In this document: piece after piece, positions 9,277 to 17,510 of the stretch | Position numbering within the stretch: the first letter of the stretch is position 1 | How the letters are laid out: each line of letters starts with the position of its first letter | Assembly: GCA_039714575.1 (NCBI GenBank) | Contig: JBDLJE010000050.1 | Location: 1-18,721, forward strand | Direction of reading: 5' to 3' | Source: Sulfonitrofixus sp039714575 | GTDB taxonomy: Bacteria > Campylobacterota > Campylobacteria > Campylobacterales > Sulfurimonadaceae | DNA length: 18,721 nucleotides | Position numbers and translations under genes: made by a program | Notes under the pieces: generated by a model | What the model saw: only the letters and a program-made list of their open reading frames with translations | What the model was told of the DNA's origin: nothing | Database searches by the model: none

Positions 9277-10149
9277 CTATGCTTTTCCTTCAAACGAGTA
9301 GAGCATCTCGATCTCATCTTTCCATATTGTCTCATCGATCGTCTCCAGGATAAGCGGAATATCATCCATACGCTCATCATTCATAATGAATTTAAAAGCG
9401 TCCAGTCCGATCTTGCCTTTACCGATGCTGTCATGACGGTCTACATGCGAACCAAGGTCCGGTTTAGAGTCGTTGATGTGCATCCCCATAAGGTATTTGA
9501 ACCCGACCACCTTTTCAAACTCGGCCCATGTCGCATCATAGACCTCTTTTGTTCTGATGTCATAACCGGCGGTAAACATATGGCAGGTGTCGATACAGAC
9601 CCCGACCCGCGACTTGTCTTCGACCTTGTCGATGATGTGGGCAAGATGTTCAAAGCGCCAGCCGAGATTACTCCCCTGTCCTGCCGTGTTCTCCAGCACA
9701 AGACTGACACCGGAAGTCTGCTCCAGTGTACGGTTCATGTTCTCGGCAATAGCGTCAAGACACACCTCTTCATCCATTTTTCTAAGGTGTGATCCCGGGT
9801 GAAAGTTGAGTCTGTCAAGTCCCAGCAGCATACAGCGCTCTACCTCATCGACAAAGGCGTTAAACGACTTGTCGCGCTTCTCGATCTCCGGATGACCCAG
9901 GTTGATCAGGTAGGAGTCATGCGGCAGGACATGTTTAGGCAGAATACCGCTCTTTTCAAGGTTGGCTTTGAACTTGTCTATCGTCTCGGTATCCAAAGGT
10001 TTGGCTGCCCACTGGCGCTGGTTCTTTGTAAAAAGGGCAAAAGCTTTTGCCCCGATGTCCATCGCATTCAGAGGAGCATTAAAGACACCCCCTGCTGCTG
10101 ATGTGTGTGCTCCGACAAACTTACGACTCGGCATTTCACGATTCGTCAT
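9277..10149 (-). CDS. nfo: Endonuclease IV (AP endonuclease)
   Basis: 290 residues. It cuts DNA 5' to abasic sites in base-excision repair using a three-zinc centre in a TIM barrel. All nine metal ligands of the E. coli enzyme can be matched: H77, H117 (FHPG), E153 (LENTAG), D187 and H190 (CIDTCH), H224 (HINDS), D237 and H239 (DRHD), E269 (LETID). The ATG at 10149 is preceded by GGGAG seven bases upstream; MPSRKF five codons later is an alternative start. It is the third gene of a probable operon after the aldo/keto reductase and the lipoprotein (39-base gap). The ~147 bases between its stop and fadL hold no gene; a TATAAA lies there that could serve fadL. Confidence 0.96.
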   Translation of the reverse strand: MTNREMPSRKFVGAHTSAAGGVFNAPLNAMDIGAKAFALFTKNQRQWAAKPLDTETIDKFKANLEKSGILPKHVLPHDSYLINLGHPEIEKRDKSFNAFVDEVERCMLLGLDRLNFHPGSHLRKMDEEVCLDAIAENMNRTLEQTSGVSLVLENTAGQGSNLGWRFEHLAHIIDKVEDKSRVGVCIDTCHMFTAGYDIRTKEVYDATWAEFEKVVGFKYLMGMHINDSKPDLGSHVDRHDSIGKGKIGLDAFKFIMNDERMDDIPLILETIDETIWKDEIEMLYSFEGKA

Positions 10150-10188
10150 TTAGTGACTCCCTGCATTGCGTTTTAACGCTTATATTCC

Positions 10189-10686
10189 TCAATCTTTATC
10201 CTTTTGTTGTTTTTTTATCTTGATCAAGACCCTGTTTTTCCGGTCTTTAAAATAGATCTGGTGTTTACGAACCGTATACCGGATATCGAAAACCTTGTTC
10301 GCGATACGCTGTTCAAATCCCTCATCCGTCTGCTGCAGGTTTTTACCATCGAAAATAGGCTGTGAACGTAAAACATTCTCCATGATGTCATCAGGATACA
10401 TTGCGTTCAAATACTCTGCATTAAAACTGCTTTTGGTCATACACCCCTTGCCCTCAACGCAGATCAGGTTCTCGATCTCGATCTTCCCGACCGGCTGCCC
10501 GGCTGAAAAGAGCTCTAGCGCGACAAGGTCTTCATTGCTTCGAACATACCCGGTGTCTGCGAACTTTAGCTTCGGTGTCTTCAAGATGATGGTCGCTGCA
10601 TCTGTTTTTACAAAGGGTCTTGCTGCACATCCACTCAAGATGAGCAGACCAGCAAGACTAACCCATAGGATATAAAATTTTCTCAT
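10189..10686 (-). CDS. Small outer- or inner-membrane lipoprotein of unknown function
   Basis: 165 residues from the ATG at 10686; a GTG at 10698 would add four residues. It has an ideal lipoprotein signal MRKFYILWVSLAGLLILSGC with the lipobox cysteine at residue 20, so it should be lipid-anchored with its body in the periplasm. The mature part is mixed alpha/beta with two cysteines in the segment ICVEGKGC and a strongly basic tail (KIKKQQKDKD). I do not recognise the family. The start overlaps the end of the aldo/keto reductase gene by 29 bases (ATG) and no good Shine-Dalgarno is visible, which suggests translation coupled to the upstream gene. Nothing in the sequence ties it functionally to the reductase or to endonuclease IV. 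Confidence 0.8.
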   Translation of the reverse strand: MRKFYILWVSLAGLLILSGCAARPFVKTDAATIILKTPKLKFADTGYVRSNEDLVALELFSAGQPVGKIEIENLICVEGKGCMTKSSFNAEYLNAMYPDDIMENVLRSQPIFDGKNLQQTDEGFEQRIANKVFDIRYTVRKHQIYFKDRKNRVLIKIKKQQKDKD

Positions 10687-11677
10687 GAACCGCGTCACAT
10701 GCCTTCAATATCTCATCACTCAGTGTCATATCCATCGCTGCCAAGGAGGCATCAAGCTGATCGGTCGACGTTGCCCCTATAATAGTTGAGGCTACAAAGT
10801 CGAACTGCTTGCTCCAAGCCGTTGCCAACGTGACCGGGTCAAGTCCGGCGTCATGTGCGATCCGGATATACTCTTGCGTAGAGGCCAGGGTCCTGTCATT
10901 CATAAAACGCTCTGCCATGAGGCGCTGACGGGGGTTGGAAGATTTAAGGTAGTCGCTGAAACGCCCCTTGGCATCTGGATTTTGGTTGTATTTACCGCTC
11001 AGTACACCGCCGCCTAAAGGGGAATATGGCAGCAGCGAGACCCTCTCTTTTACGGCAAGTGTCGATAGCTCATCTAAAAAACGGCGGTTCAACAGCGAGA
11101 AGTTGTTTTGGATCGACTCGAACCGTGCCAGCTTCTCATACTTCGAGACGCTTAACGCCTTCATCGTTCCGTAGGCTGTGTCATTAGACGTACCGATATA
11201 GCGCACCTTTCCACTCTGAACCAGTCTGTCAAAAGCCTCCATAGACTCTTCGATCGGAACGACCATGTCAGGCCAGTGCATCTGGTACAGGTCGATATAG
11301 TCTGTCTGAAGCCGTTTTAAAGACCCTTCAACGGCACGCTCTATGTGGAAGCGGTCAATAGCGGTCAGACCATGGCGGATCGGCGGCACAAACCAGCCTG
11401 ACGCCGCTCCGGCGACTTTGCTTGCCAAGATAACACTCTCGCGGGGTTTTGTCTTTAACCATCTGCCCACGATCTCTTCAGTGATACCTGCCAATTTACT
11501 CTGAGGCGGTACCGGATAGAGCTCCGCAGTATCATAAAAGTTGACCCCGGCATCATAAGCCTTGTCCATAATAGCAAAGGCCGTTTTTTCATCCGGCACC
11601 TGTGTTCCAAAGGTCATCGTCCCCATACAGATGGGACTTACTCTCAACCCGGATCGACCAATATATCGATACTCCAT
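10658..11677 (-). CDS. Aldo/keto reductase, Tas-like
   Basis: 339 residues. NAD(P)H-dependent oxidoreductase with the AKR TIM barrel; the catalytic tetrad is visible as D49, Y54, K87 and H134 (DTAELYP, ASKVAG, QMHWPD). The stretches AELYPVPP, SLKRLQTDYIDLYQ and STIIGATSTDQL are very close to what I know of E. coli Tas, so a Tas-like subfamily is likely; the physiological carbonyl substrate is unknown. I start at the ATG at 11677 because family members begin MEYRYIGRSGL and AGG lies nine bases upstream; an in-frame GTG at 11743 would add 22 residues without family likeness. It is the first gene of a probable operon with the lipoprotein and nfo, and is divergent from the HD-GYP regulator. Confidence 0.92.
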   Translation of the reverse strand: MEYRYIGRSGLRVSPICMGTMTFGTQVPDEKTAFAIMDKAYDAGVNFYDTAELYPVPPQSKLAGITEEIVGRWLKTKPRESVILASKVAGAASGWFVPPIRHGLTAIDRFHIERAVEGSLKRLQTDYIDLYQMHWPDMVVPIEESMEAFDRLVQSGKVRYIGTSNDTAYGTMKALSVSKYEKLARFESIQNNFSLLNRRFLDELSTLAVKERVSLLPYSPLGGGVLSGKYNQNPDAKGRFSDYLKSSNPRQRLMAERFMNDRTLASTQEYIRIAHDAGLDPVTLATAWSKQFDFVASTIIGATSTDQLDASLAAMDMTLSDEILKACDAVHEKILYPMG

Positions 11678-11773
11678 ATTCCACCGCCTTTTTGAATAAC
11701 TAATTGTAGCAAGTTGTAAAGATGAAATACTTAGGAACTTCACTTAGCTCTAATTTATTAGTAGTTATACTTG

Positions 11774-11781
11774 ATTATAAA
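11774..11781. promoter_or_regulatory. Nearly symmetric -10 element between divergent genes
   Basis: The sequence ATTATAAA contains TATAAA on the plus strand (11776-11781) and TATAAT on the minus strand (11774-11779), centred on the TTATAA palindrome. It lies 22 bases before the HD-GYP gene and upstream of the aldo/keto reductase operon. It could direct transcription in both directions. The minus leader to 11677 would be about 90 bases. Confidence 0.45.
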
Positions 11782-11803
11782 ATCCCTTATGTAGATAGGC
11801 AAT

Positions 11804-12805
11804 ATGTCGTTCAAAGAAAAAAAATTTCATATCCTCAGTGTTGATGACACCGAAACAAACCGCATCGTCATCGAAAAGATACTTAACGGTGTCGGGTACA
11901 GTGTCACTTCGGCTTCTAGCGGGATTGAGGCCATAGAGATACTTAACGGCGGTCTCAAAGCCGACCTGATCCTGCTCGATATCATGATGCCTGAGATGAA
12001 CGGGTTCGAGACCTGCACTATTATCAAAAAGTCAAGAAGAATGGCCATGGTACCTGTTATCTTTTTGACAGCCATGACCGACATCAAAGGGATCTCCACC
12101 GGGTTTGAAGTCGGCGGCGTGGACTACATCACCAAGCCGTTTCAAAAGATCGAACTTCTTGCCCGCATCAAGACCCACCTCAAACTCAAACACTATCAAG
12201 ACCAGGAGATCGAGCAGACCCAGCGCGAACTGATCTACACTATCGCCCGGCTTACCGATATACACAGTGCCGAGATAGGCAACCACATTAAGCGGGTCTC
12301 AGAGTATGCCAAACTGCTTGCAATACTGGCCGGTTACGACAAAGAGAAAGCAGAGGTCTTTAAACTTGCCGCTGCCATGCATGATGTCGGCAAGATCGGT
12401 ATTCCCGATGCCATCCGCAACAAACCAGGAAAACTGACCGAAGAGGAGGATGAGATCATGCGCGAACACCCTAACATCGGTTATGATATCCTCTCGCAAT
12501 CCAAACGTCCACTGCTGCATGCGGCCGCAATTGTCGCACAGCAGCATCATGAACGCTATGACGGTATGGGTTATCCAAGAGGGCTGAAGGGAAAACAGAT
12601 CCACATCCTCGGACGCATCGCAGCGTTAGCGGATGTTTTCGACGCTCTCGACACCCCAAGACCCTATAAAAAACAATGGACCCTGCCCCAGACGCTCAGC
12701 TTCATTCAAAAAGAGAGCGGTAAACATTTTGACCCTCGTTTAGTGGACCTTCTAGTCAAGAACTTTGGGCGTTTTCGGAAAATTCGGGATAAGTTTCCGG
12801 ATTGA
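11804..12805 (+). CDS. Response regulator with HD-GYP cyclic-di-GMP phosphodiesterase domain (RpfG-like)
   Basis: 333 residues. The receiver domain (about 8-125) has the acidic pair D14/D15, phospho-acceptor D59 in LLDIMMP, T89 and K111 (TKPF), all intact. A linker leads to an HD-GYP domain (about 140-325) with HDVGKIGIPD (H193, D194), HHERYDGMGYP (H248, H249, GYP 256-258) and RPYKKQW. The family hydrolyses cyclic di-GMP to pGpG or GMP, lowering this messenger and so affecting motility and biofilm. All catalytic motifs are present, so it should be active. No histidine kinase is next to it; the partner is encoded elsewhere. The ribosome site is weak (TAGG). Confidence 0.95.
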   Translation: MSFKEKKFHILSVDDTETNRIVIEKILNGVGYSVTSASSGIEAIEILNGGLKADLILLDIMMPEMNGFETCTIIKKSRRMAMVPVIFLTAMTDIKGISTGFEVGGVDYITKPFQKIELLARIKTHLKLKHYQDQEIEQTQRELIYTIARLTDIHSAEIGNHIKRVSEYAKLLAILAGYDKEKAEVFKLAAAMHDVGKIGIPDAIRNKPGKLTEEEDEIMREHPNIGYDILSQSKRPLLHAAAIVAQQHHERYDGMGYPRGLKGKQIHILGRIAALADVFDALDTPRPYKKQWTLPQTLSFIQKESGKHFDPRLVDLLVKNFGRFRKIRDKFPD

Positions 12806-12960
12806 TGGTGGTGATGACAATGTTGCTCTTTAATATAATTCCTCTCTGATTATTTCAAACTTTTAGAATCTATATTAATGATCTAACTTTGCAGAATATA
12901 AAAGCATTTCTTCTTGTCACCAATCTATCAAAAGAATCATAAAAACGATAGAATATCCAT

Positions 12961-14235
12961 ATGAAAATCCACATCGATCTAGACTGCTTTTTTGTTTCCG
13001 CCGAACGTACTATAGACCCCAGTCTAAAGGGCAAACCTGTAGGTATAGGCGGACGGGGTGACACCAAGATATTTTCGCATGAAAAAAGCCGCCAGTTTTT
13101 GAACCTTAAGAACACGGGCTCTTTTGTACCGGCCTACTTCTTTGAACACCAATCCACCAAAGACAATGACCTCAAAAGGTTTATCGACCCCGATGGGCGC
13201 ATACGGGGGATGTTGACGACCACTTCGTATGAGGCCAGAGCACACGGCATCAAAACAGGTTCTACCATCCGCGAAGCACTTCAGCGCTGCCCCGACATCA
13301 TCATCAAACAGCCCAACATGAAACTCTACCAAGAGCTCTCATACAGACTAAAGACCTTTCTGCAAGAGCGGATTCCAGTTATGGAGCAAGGAAGCATCGA
13401 TGAGTTTTATGGCGACCTGGACGGCTGGGTTGAGGACAAAGATGTTCCGCAGTTCATCGAAGAGCTCAAACACGAAGCGATGGAGGTACTGGAGCTGCCT
13501 CTCTCTATCGGTGCCGCCTACTCCAAGTTCACCGCAAAGATGGCGACTACTGTAGCCAAACCTTTTGGTACCAGAGTCATCTACCCGCATGAAGTCGATG
13601 CCTTCATAAAAGAGAAACCCATCAGCGACTTTCCCGGTATCGGTCGTAAAACGGCGGCTAAACTTCTTGCCCGCGGTATTACGACACTCGGTGAGATACA
13701 GCGTCATCCCGACGCTTTTCTCCACTCGACCAAGTCTCAAAAAGATCTTTATGAACGTGTCTGCGGCATCGACAAAACACCGCTGCAGCAAGAGAGAGAA
13801 CGCAAGTCTATCGGTATCTCACGCACCTTCGATCCTGAAATTGACCGCAGAGAGCTTAAACGCCGGGTCATCATACTCTCCCGTCACCTCTCCCACGCCC
13901 TTGTCCGCATGAAAAAGCATCCTACACATTACAGACTCTCGATCCGCTACGATATGAACCAAAAAGGCAACGCCGCCATTACGATCAACCGCCTTTTCAG
14001 TGAGGCGTTTCTGCGTACCACCCTGCTCGAGCTTTTTCAAAAAGCAGACAGCTATACCAACCTCAAAGTCATTCGAATCAATCTCTCCTGTTCTGCCTTC
14101 ACCCAAAGCAACCGCCACACCTTCTCTCTCTTGGAGTATGAAGAGGACACCAAGCGTCACAGACTGACACAAAGCACCTCATCTCTGCGTGAAAAATATG
14201 GACTGGACACGCTGCAGTGGGGAGGGGAGCTTTAA
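12961..14235 (+). CDS. Y-family DNA polymerase (DinB/Pol IV-like)
   Basis: 424 residues. Translesion polymerase that copies past damaged template with low fidelity. The catalytic carboxylates are D6 and D8 (HIDLDCFFVSAE) and D147/E148 in GSIDEFYGDLDG, where SIDEAY is usual. A helix-hairpin-helix thumb (FPGIGRKTAAKLLARGI) and a little-finger region follow. Between GGRG and the TTTSYEARAHGI strand lies an extra segment of about 50 residues (33-82) rich in basic and aromatic residues, longer than in E. coli DinB. The start is fixed by the catalytic Asp at position 6, but no Shine-Dalgarno precedes it; see findings. The 155 bases upstream contain two -10 candidates (TATAAT 12834-12839, TAGAAT 12949-12954) and no gene. 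No LexA-type box is apparent. Confidence 0.92.
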   Translation: MKIHIDLDCFFVSAERTIDPSLKGKPVGIGGRGDTKIFSHEKSRQFLNLKNTGSFVPAYFFEHQSTKDNDLKRFIDPDGRIRGMLTTTSYEARAHGIKTGSTIREALQRCPDIIIKQPNMKLYQELSYRLKTFLQERIPVMEQGSIDEFYGDLDGWVEDKDVPQFIEELKHEAMEVLELPLSIGAAYSKFTAKMATTVAKPFGTRVIYPHEVDAFIKEKPISDFPGIGRKTAAKLLARGITTLGEIQRHPDAFLHSTKSQKDLYERVCGIDKTPLQQERERKSIGISRTFDPEIDRRELKRRVIILSRHLSHALVRMKKHPTHYRLSIRYDMNQKGNAAITINRLFSEAFLRTTLLELFQKADSYTNLKVIRINLSCSAFTQSNRHTFSLLEYEEDTKRHRLTQSTSSLREKYGLDTLQWGGEL

Positions 14236-14242
14236 AGGCACC

Positions 14243-14257
14243 TTTTTTTGCTATAAT
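14243..14257 (+). promoter_or_regulatory. Sigma-70 promoter, T-rich with perfect -10
   Basis: A run of seven T, then GC, then TATAAT (14252-14257), matching the Campylobacterota pattern of a T-rich stretch in place of a -35 and an extended -10. Transcription should start near 14264, giving a leader of about 20 bases before the proposed start at 14284. It lies just after the polymerase stop codon, so the next gene is transcribed on its own. Confidence 0.7.
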
Positions 14258-14283
14258 CAAACAAATAATTAAAAGGTCAACCT

Positions 14284-15234
14284 ATCGCCGCCTCTCAACC
14301 CTCTCTTCTACACCAGTTTCGCTCTTTTTATATTCGCAACTACCCGAACTCTCTTGAGGAGGCGATAGAGTACTTCGCTGTCTTTGGCGGGCTTGGCTGG
14401 GAGATCGATACCGACATACCCCTGCTGACATTGATCGAAGAGCTTATCTTGGACAATTACGGCCATATTCACAACCACATCATCGACATGACCCTCGGAG
14501 AGAGTACCTATCATGCCATACTCACGGGTATTGCACGGGGTGACCGCCGGACACACTCCGCTTTTAAGCGTGCGCGCATCTCTGAGAAAACAGGCGACCA
14601 GGCCATTCACTATCTCTGTCAGACCGGGATCATCGAACTAGAGCCCTCACGCGAAAACCCGTTGGAAAAAGAGTACCCGAACCAAAAGTTCAAAAAAGAG
14701 ATCGAGAGACATCAGATCTCTGACAAACTTGCTTTCACAACCCCTTTTATGCGTTTTTGGTTCTCTTTTGTCTCACCCATGTACAGAGGTATAGAAAAAG
14801 GGGAGTACAACGAGCTCAAAAGACGTTTTAGAGACCGCGAACAGAGTTTTAGCAGTCTGGTCTTTGAAAAGCTCTCCATCGAACTGCTGAGAAAAGAGTA
14901 TGAAAACGACCCTATAGTCGAAGTGGGAAGCTACTGGGACAGACAGGTCGAGATCGACATATTGGCCAAAACAGCCTCGGGCAAGATCGTTGCAGGCGAG
15001 TGCAAATACACCAACACCAAGGTCAACAAAAGCGAGCTCTCCAAGCTCCAAGAGAAGTGCGCTCTTGCAGGCTTCGAAGCCGATGAGTTTGTACTATTTT
15101 CAAAACGCGGTTTTTCCAATGAGCTCACATCATCAAAAGATGAAAAAGTACAACTGTACAGCCTTAACGACTTTAAAAAACTCCTCGACAACCTCAGCCC
15201 TGACGAAATGATAGAAGGGTTACCTAAACCATAA
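14284..15234 (+). CDS. DUF234-like PD-(D/E)XK protein lacking the ATPase domain; probable ATC start
   Basis: 316 residues if started at ATC 14284, or 267 from TTG 14431. The frame is open from 14269 with no ATG, GTG or TTG before 14431. The extra N-terminal segment (RSFYIRNYPNSLEEAIEYF) reads as real protein, and an AAGG at 14273-14276 sits seven bases before the ATC, just after a strong promoter. The middle resembles a winged helix (SEKTGDQAIHYLCQTGIIELE). The C-terminal half carries the PD-(D/E)XK pattern: VEIDILAK and, a short hairpin later, GECKY. In archaeal-type ATPases this DUF234 region follows a P-loop ATPase domain; here no Walker motif exists in or beside the gene. Nuclease activity is possible but unproven; a DNA-binding regulatory role is the alternative. 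The stop is five bases from the convergent aguB stop. Confidence 0.8.
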   Translation: MAASQPSLLHQFRSFYIRNYPNSLEEAIEYFAVFGGLGWEIDTDIPLLTLIEELILDNYGHIHNHIIDMTLGESTYHAILTGIARGDRRTHSAFKRARISEKTGDQAIHYLCQTGIIELEPSRENPLEKEYPNQKFKKEIERHQISDKLAFTTPFMRFWFSFVSPMYRGIEKGEYNELKRRFRDREQSFSSLVFEKLSIELLRKEYENDPIVEVGSYWDRQVEIDILAKTASGKIVAGECKYTNTKVNKSELSKLQEKCALAGFEADEFVLFSKRGFSNELTSSKDEKVQLYSLNDFKKLLDNLSPDEMIEGLPKP

Positions 15235-15239
15235 TATAG

Positions 15240-16094
15240 CTAGAGCTTTTTGCGGCACACCTCATCATACATCTCGGGTCGACGGTCTTTTAAAAGCGCC
15301 CAATACTCTCTCTGTTCTCTGTTCTCATCGAGGTCATACTCCGTGTAGATCACACCCTCTTTGTCACATGAAGCTTCAGCTGTTTTTTCACCCGTGCAGT
15401 CCGTCATAAAAGAGGCGCCGTAAAACGTAAGGGAACAACTTTCACCCTCTTCTACACCAACACGGTTAGCGGCAACAACAGGTACGGTGTTGGCGGCCGC
15501 ATGACCCTGTTGAACCCGCTGCCAATGTGCTTTTGAGTCCACACCGATCTCCGGTTCACTCCCTATGGCGGTAGGGTAGAAAATAAGCTCCGCCCCCATC
15601 AAGGCAAGCGAACGCGCCGTCTCCGGAAACCACTGATCCCAGCAGATACCCACGCCGATCTTGGCATATTCGGTATTCCAAACTTTAAACCCGGTATCGC
15701 CCGGTTTAAAGTAGAACTTCTCTTCATAACCGGGTCCATCGGGAATATGGGTTTTACGGTAGTTCTCCAGCACCGTACCATCCGCATCGATAACCACAAG
15801 TGAATTAAAATAGTCATCACCCGATTTTTCAAAATAACTCAGAGGCAGTACCACTCTAAGCTCTTTTGCCAAGATGCTGAAACGCTCTATCAACGGGTGT
15901 CCCTCACGCTCTTGTGCCCATGAAAAGTAATGGCTGTCCATATCTTTGCAAAAGTAAAGTCCATCAAAAAGCTCCGGCAGTAAAATGATCTGTGCACCGT
16001 GAGAAGCGGCTTCTCTGACCAGTGCTTCAGCTTTGTCAACATTCGCTTCTTTGTCTTTGCCCATTGCCATCTGAACGGCTGCCGTTTTGATCAT
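15240..16094 (-). CDS. aguB: N-carbamoylputrescine amidase
   Basis: 284 residues, typical length. Nitrilase-superfamily amidase that hydrolyses N-carbamoylputrescine to putrescine, CO2 and ammonia in the arginine-agmatine route to polyamines. The catalytic triad is E41 (LLPELFDG), K114 (YRKTHIPDGPGY) and C151 (GVGICWDQWFPE), and the flanking text is characteristic of AguB rather than other nitrilases. It is cytoplasmic. The start at 16094 has GGGAA about seven bases upstream. No agmatine deiminase is adjacent in the window. It is convergent with the DUF234-like gene and divergent from the TraF_2-like barrel gene across 122 bases that contain a weak -10 candidate (TAGGAT, 16123-16128). Confidence 0.95.
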   Translation of the reverse strand: MIKTAAVQMAMGKDKEANVDKAEALVREAASHGAQIILLPELFDGLYFCKDMDSHYFSWAQEREGHPLIERFSILAKELRVVLPLSYFEKSGDDYFNSLVVIDADGTVLENYRKTHIPDGPGYEEKFYFKPGDTGFKVWNTEYAKIGVGICWDQWFPETARSLALMGAELIFYPTAIGSEPEIGVDSKAHWQRVQQGHAAANTVPVVAANRVGVEEGESCSLTFYGASFMTDCTGEKTAEASCDKEGVIYTEYDLDENREQREYWALLKDRRPEMYDEVCRKKL

Positions 16095-16179
16095 TATGCT
16101 TCCCGGTCTGAATTTGTTTCATATCCTACCATAGGCTTTAAAAAAGAGAGTTGTAATGTAAAAGAAACAAGCTTATGTT

Positions 16180-16185
16180 ATTATC
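16180..16185 (+). promoter_or_regulatory. Candidate extended -10 for the TraF_2-like gene
   Basis: TG-T-TATTAT (TG at 16177-16178), an extended -10 one mismatch from consensus, about 32 bases before the ATG. A TATATT at 16187-16192 is an alternative. The leader carries AAAGGGG, a strong ribosome site five bases before the start. Confidence 0.4.
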
Positions 16186-16216
16186 TATATTAACAACTCA
16201 CTAAAAAGGGGCATTT

Positions 16217-17509
16217 ATGCAATCCAAATTAACACTGCCGCTATCCGCGATCTTACTGTTAGGTGCAAGCTCACTTTACGCAGCCAAGTTTGAAACACTT
16301 GGCTACAAGTCGATCTCAATGGGAGGCGCTGCCGTTGCCAGTTCTACCGGTTCCATAGCGACCTACAACAACCCCGCTCTGTTGGGCAAGACCCCTTACA
16401 CTGTTGAGGTCTCCATAGGCGGCGGTATAGGTGCGTATGACCACGGTATCGGCGCATCGATCATTAAACTCAATGACATCGAGTTTCTTGACACCGTCAA
16501 CAAAGCATCGCAAGATCTGACTACATTGACCTCCAGTGACGTACAAAACCTTATCGACGGCATCAACATTATTATAGATATGGACGGAAACGCCGTCGTT
16601 ACTTCACCGCAAGCCTATGCTGCTGCGCAGATCAACGGCTTCGGGTTCGGTGTGTTTGGCACCTCGGATGCAGCGGCAACGGCGGTCGTCGATCAGGCGT
16701 ATGACCAACTTATATTTTTTGACAGCGGCAGCGGCCAATATGTCAAGATCAACCCGGATGGAACGCCTGCCCCAAGTGATGCTGCTGAATATACAAGCTC
16801 ATCTATTGAGTATGCCATCGACAACGGTCTCACCTACCTCGATGTAACAGGGGTCTCTCTCGGTGAGATCCCGCTTGCCTATGGACATAGTTTTGAGACA
16901 AACCTCGGTAATATTATGATAGGCGGGGCGCTGAAATATATGCAGGCCGTCGCCTATACAGAGCAGTTTGACATCGACTACTCAGATAGCACTCTTGGTG
17001 AAAAACTTGACAAGACCACTACCGACTATGGTGTTGACCTGGGCCTTGCCTATCAACCTGCTTTCGCGTATGACCTGACACTTGCCGTGGTTGCCAAAAA
17101 TATTAATACGCCGGAATTCGACTTCCAAGACGGCAGCAAATACACGATAGACCCTATGGTCCGTGCAGGTATCGCTTACAACATCTTCGACTCTTTGGAG
17201 ATCGCTGCCGACTATGACCTGACCAGCAACAAAGTGCTGACCGACGACCTTGAAAGCCAGATGGTCGGCGGCGGTCTTAACTTTGAACCCTTCGAATCCT
17301 TCTTTGCCCTCTCGCTTCGTGCCGGGCTCATGCAGAACCTTCACAGCAATGACCAGGCCGGACTTATCTATACCGCCGGTATGGGGATTGGTGTCAAATG
17401 GTTCCAACTCGACCTCTCCGGGCAGATGTCAAGCAACGAGCACACTATTGACGATGTAAGCGTCCCCCACTATGCAAAGGTTAACCTAGCCCTAATTTCA
17501 CGTTGGTAG
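16217..17509 (+). CDS. Outer-membrane beta-barrel protein of the TraF_2/PorV-like type
   Basis: 430 residues. The signal peptide is MQSKLTLPLSAILLLGASSLYA. The mature start KFETLGYKSISMGGAAVASSTGSIATYNNPA (SMGGA at 34-38, NNPA at 51-54) is the hallmark of FadL-fold barrels annotated as conjugal transfer protein TraF_2 in many Campylobacterota, though there is no conjugation gene here and that name is probably misleading. The body alternates as expected for a barrel and ends in LALISRW, an aromatic end typical of barrel assembly. Loop content is acidic and includes Ca-loop-like IDMDGN. It may be a channel or structural porin; the substrate is unknown. The gene has its own promoter and strong ribosome site and no downstream partner on its strand. 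Confidence 0.85.
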   Translation: MQSKLTLPLSAILLLGASSLYAAKFETLGYKSISMGGAAVASSTGSIATYNNPALLGKTPYTVEVSIGGGIGAYDHGIGASIIKLNDIEFLDTVNKASQDLTTLTSSDVQNLIDGINIIIDMDGNAVVTSPQAYAAAQINGFGFGVFGTSDAAATAVVDQAYDQLIFFDSGSGQYVKINPDGTPAPSDAAEYTSSSIEYAIDNGLTYLDVTGVSLGEIPLAYGHSFETNLGNIMIGGALKYMQAVAYTEQFDIDYSDSTLGEKLDKTTTDYGVDLGLAYQPAFAYDLTLAVVAKNINTPEFDFQDGSKYTIDPMVRAGIAYNIFDSLEIAADYDLTSNKVLTDDLESQMVGGGLNFEPFESFFALSLRAGLMQNLHSNDQAGLIYTAGMGIGVKWFQLDLSGQMSSNEHTIDDVSVPHYAKVNLALISRW

Positions 17510-17510
17510 A

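Noticed and set aside
16217..17509. Conjugation system suggested by the TraF_2-like name
   Set aside because: No relaxase, type IV secretion or pilus gene is present; the protein is an outer-membrane barrel with no tie to transfer.
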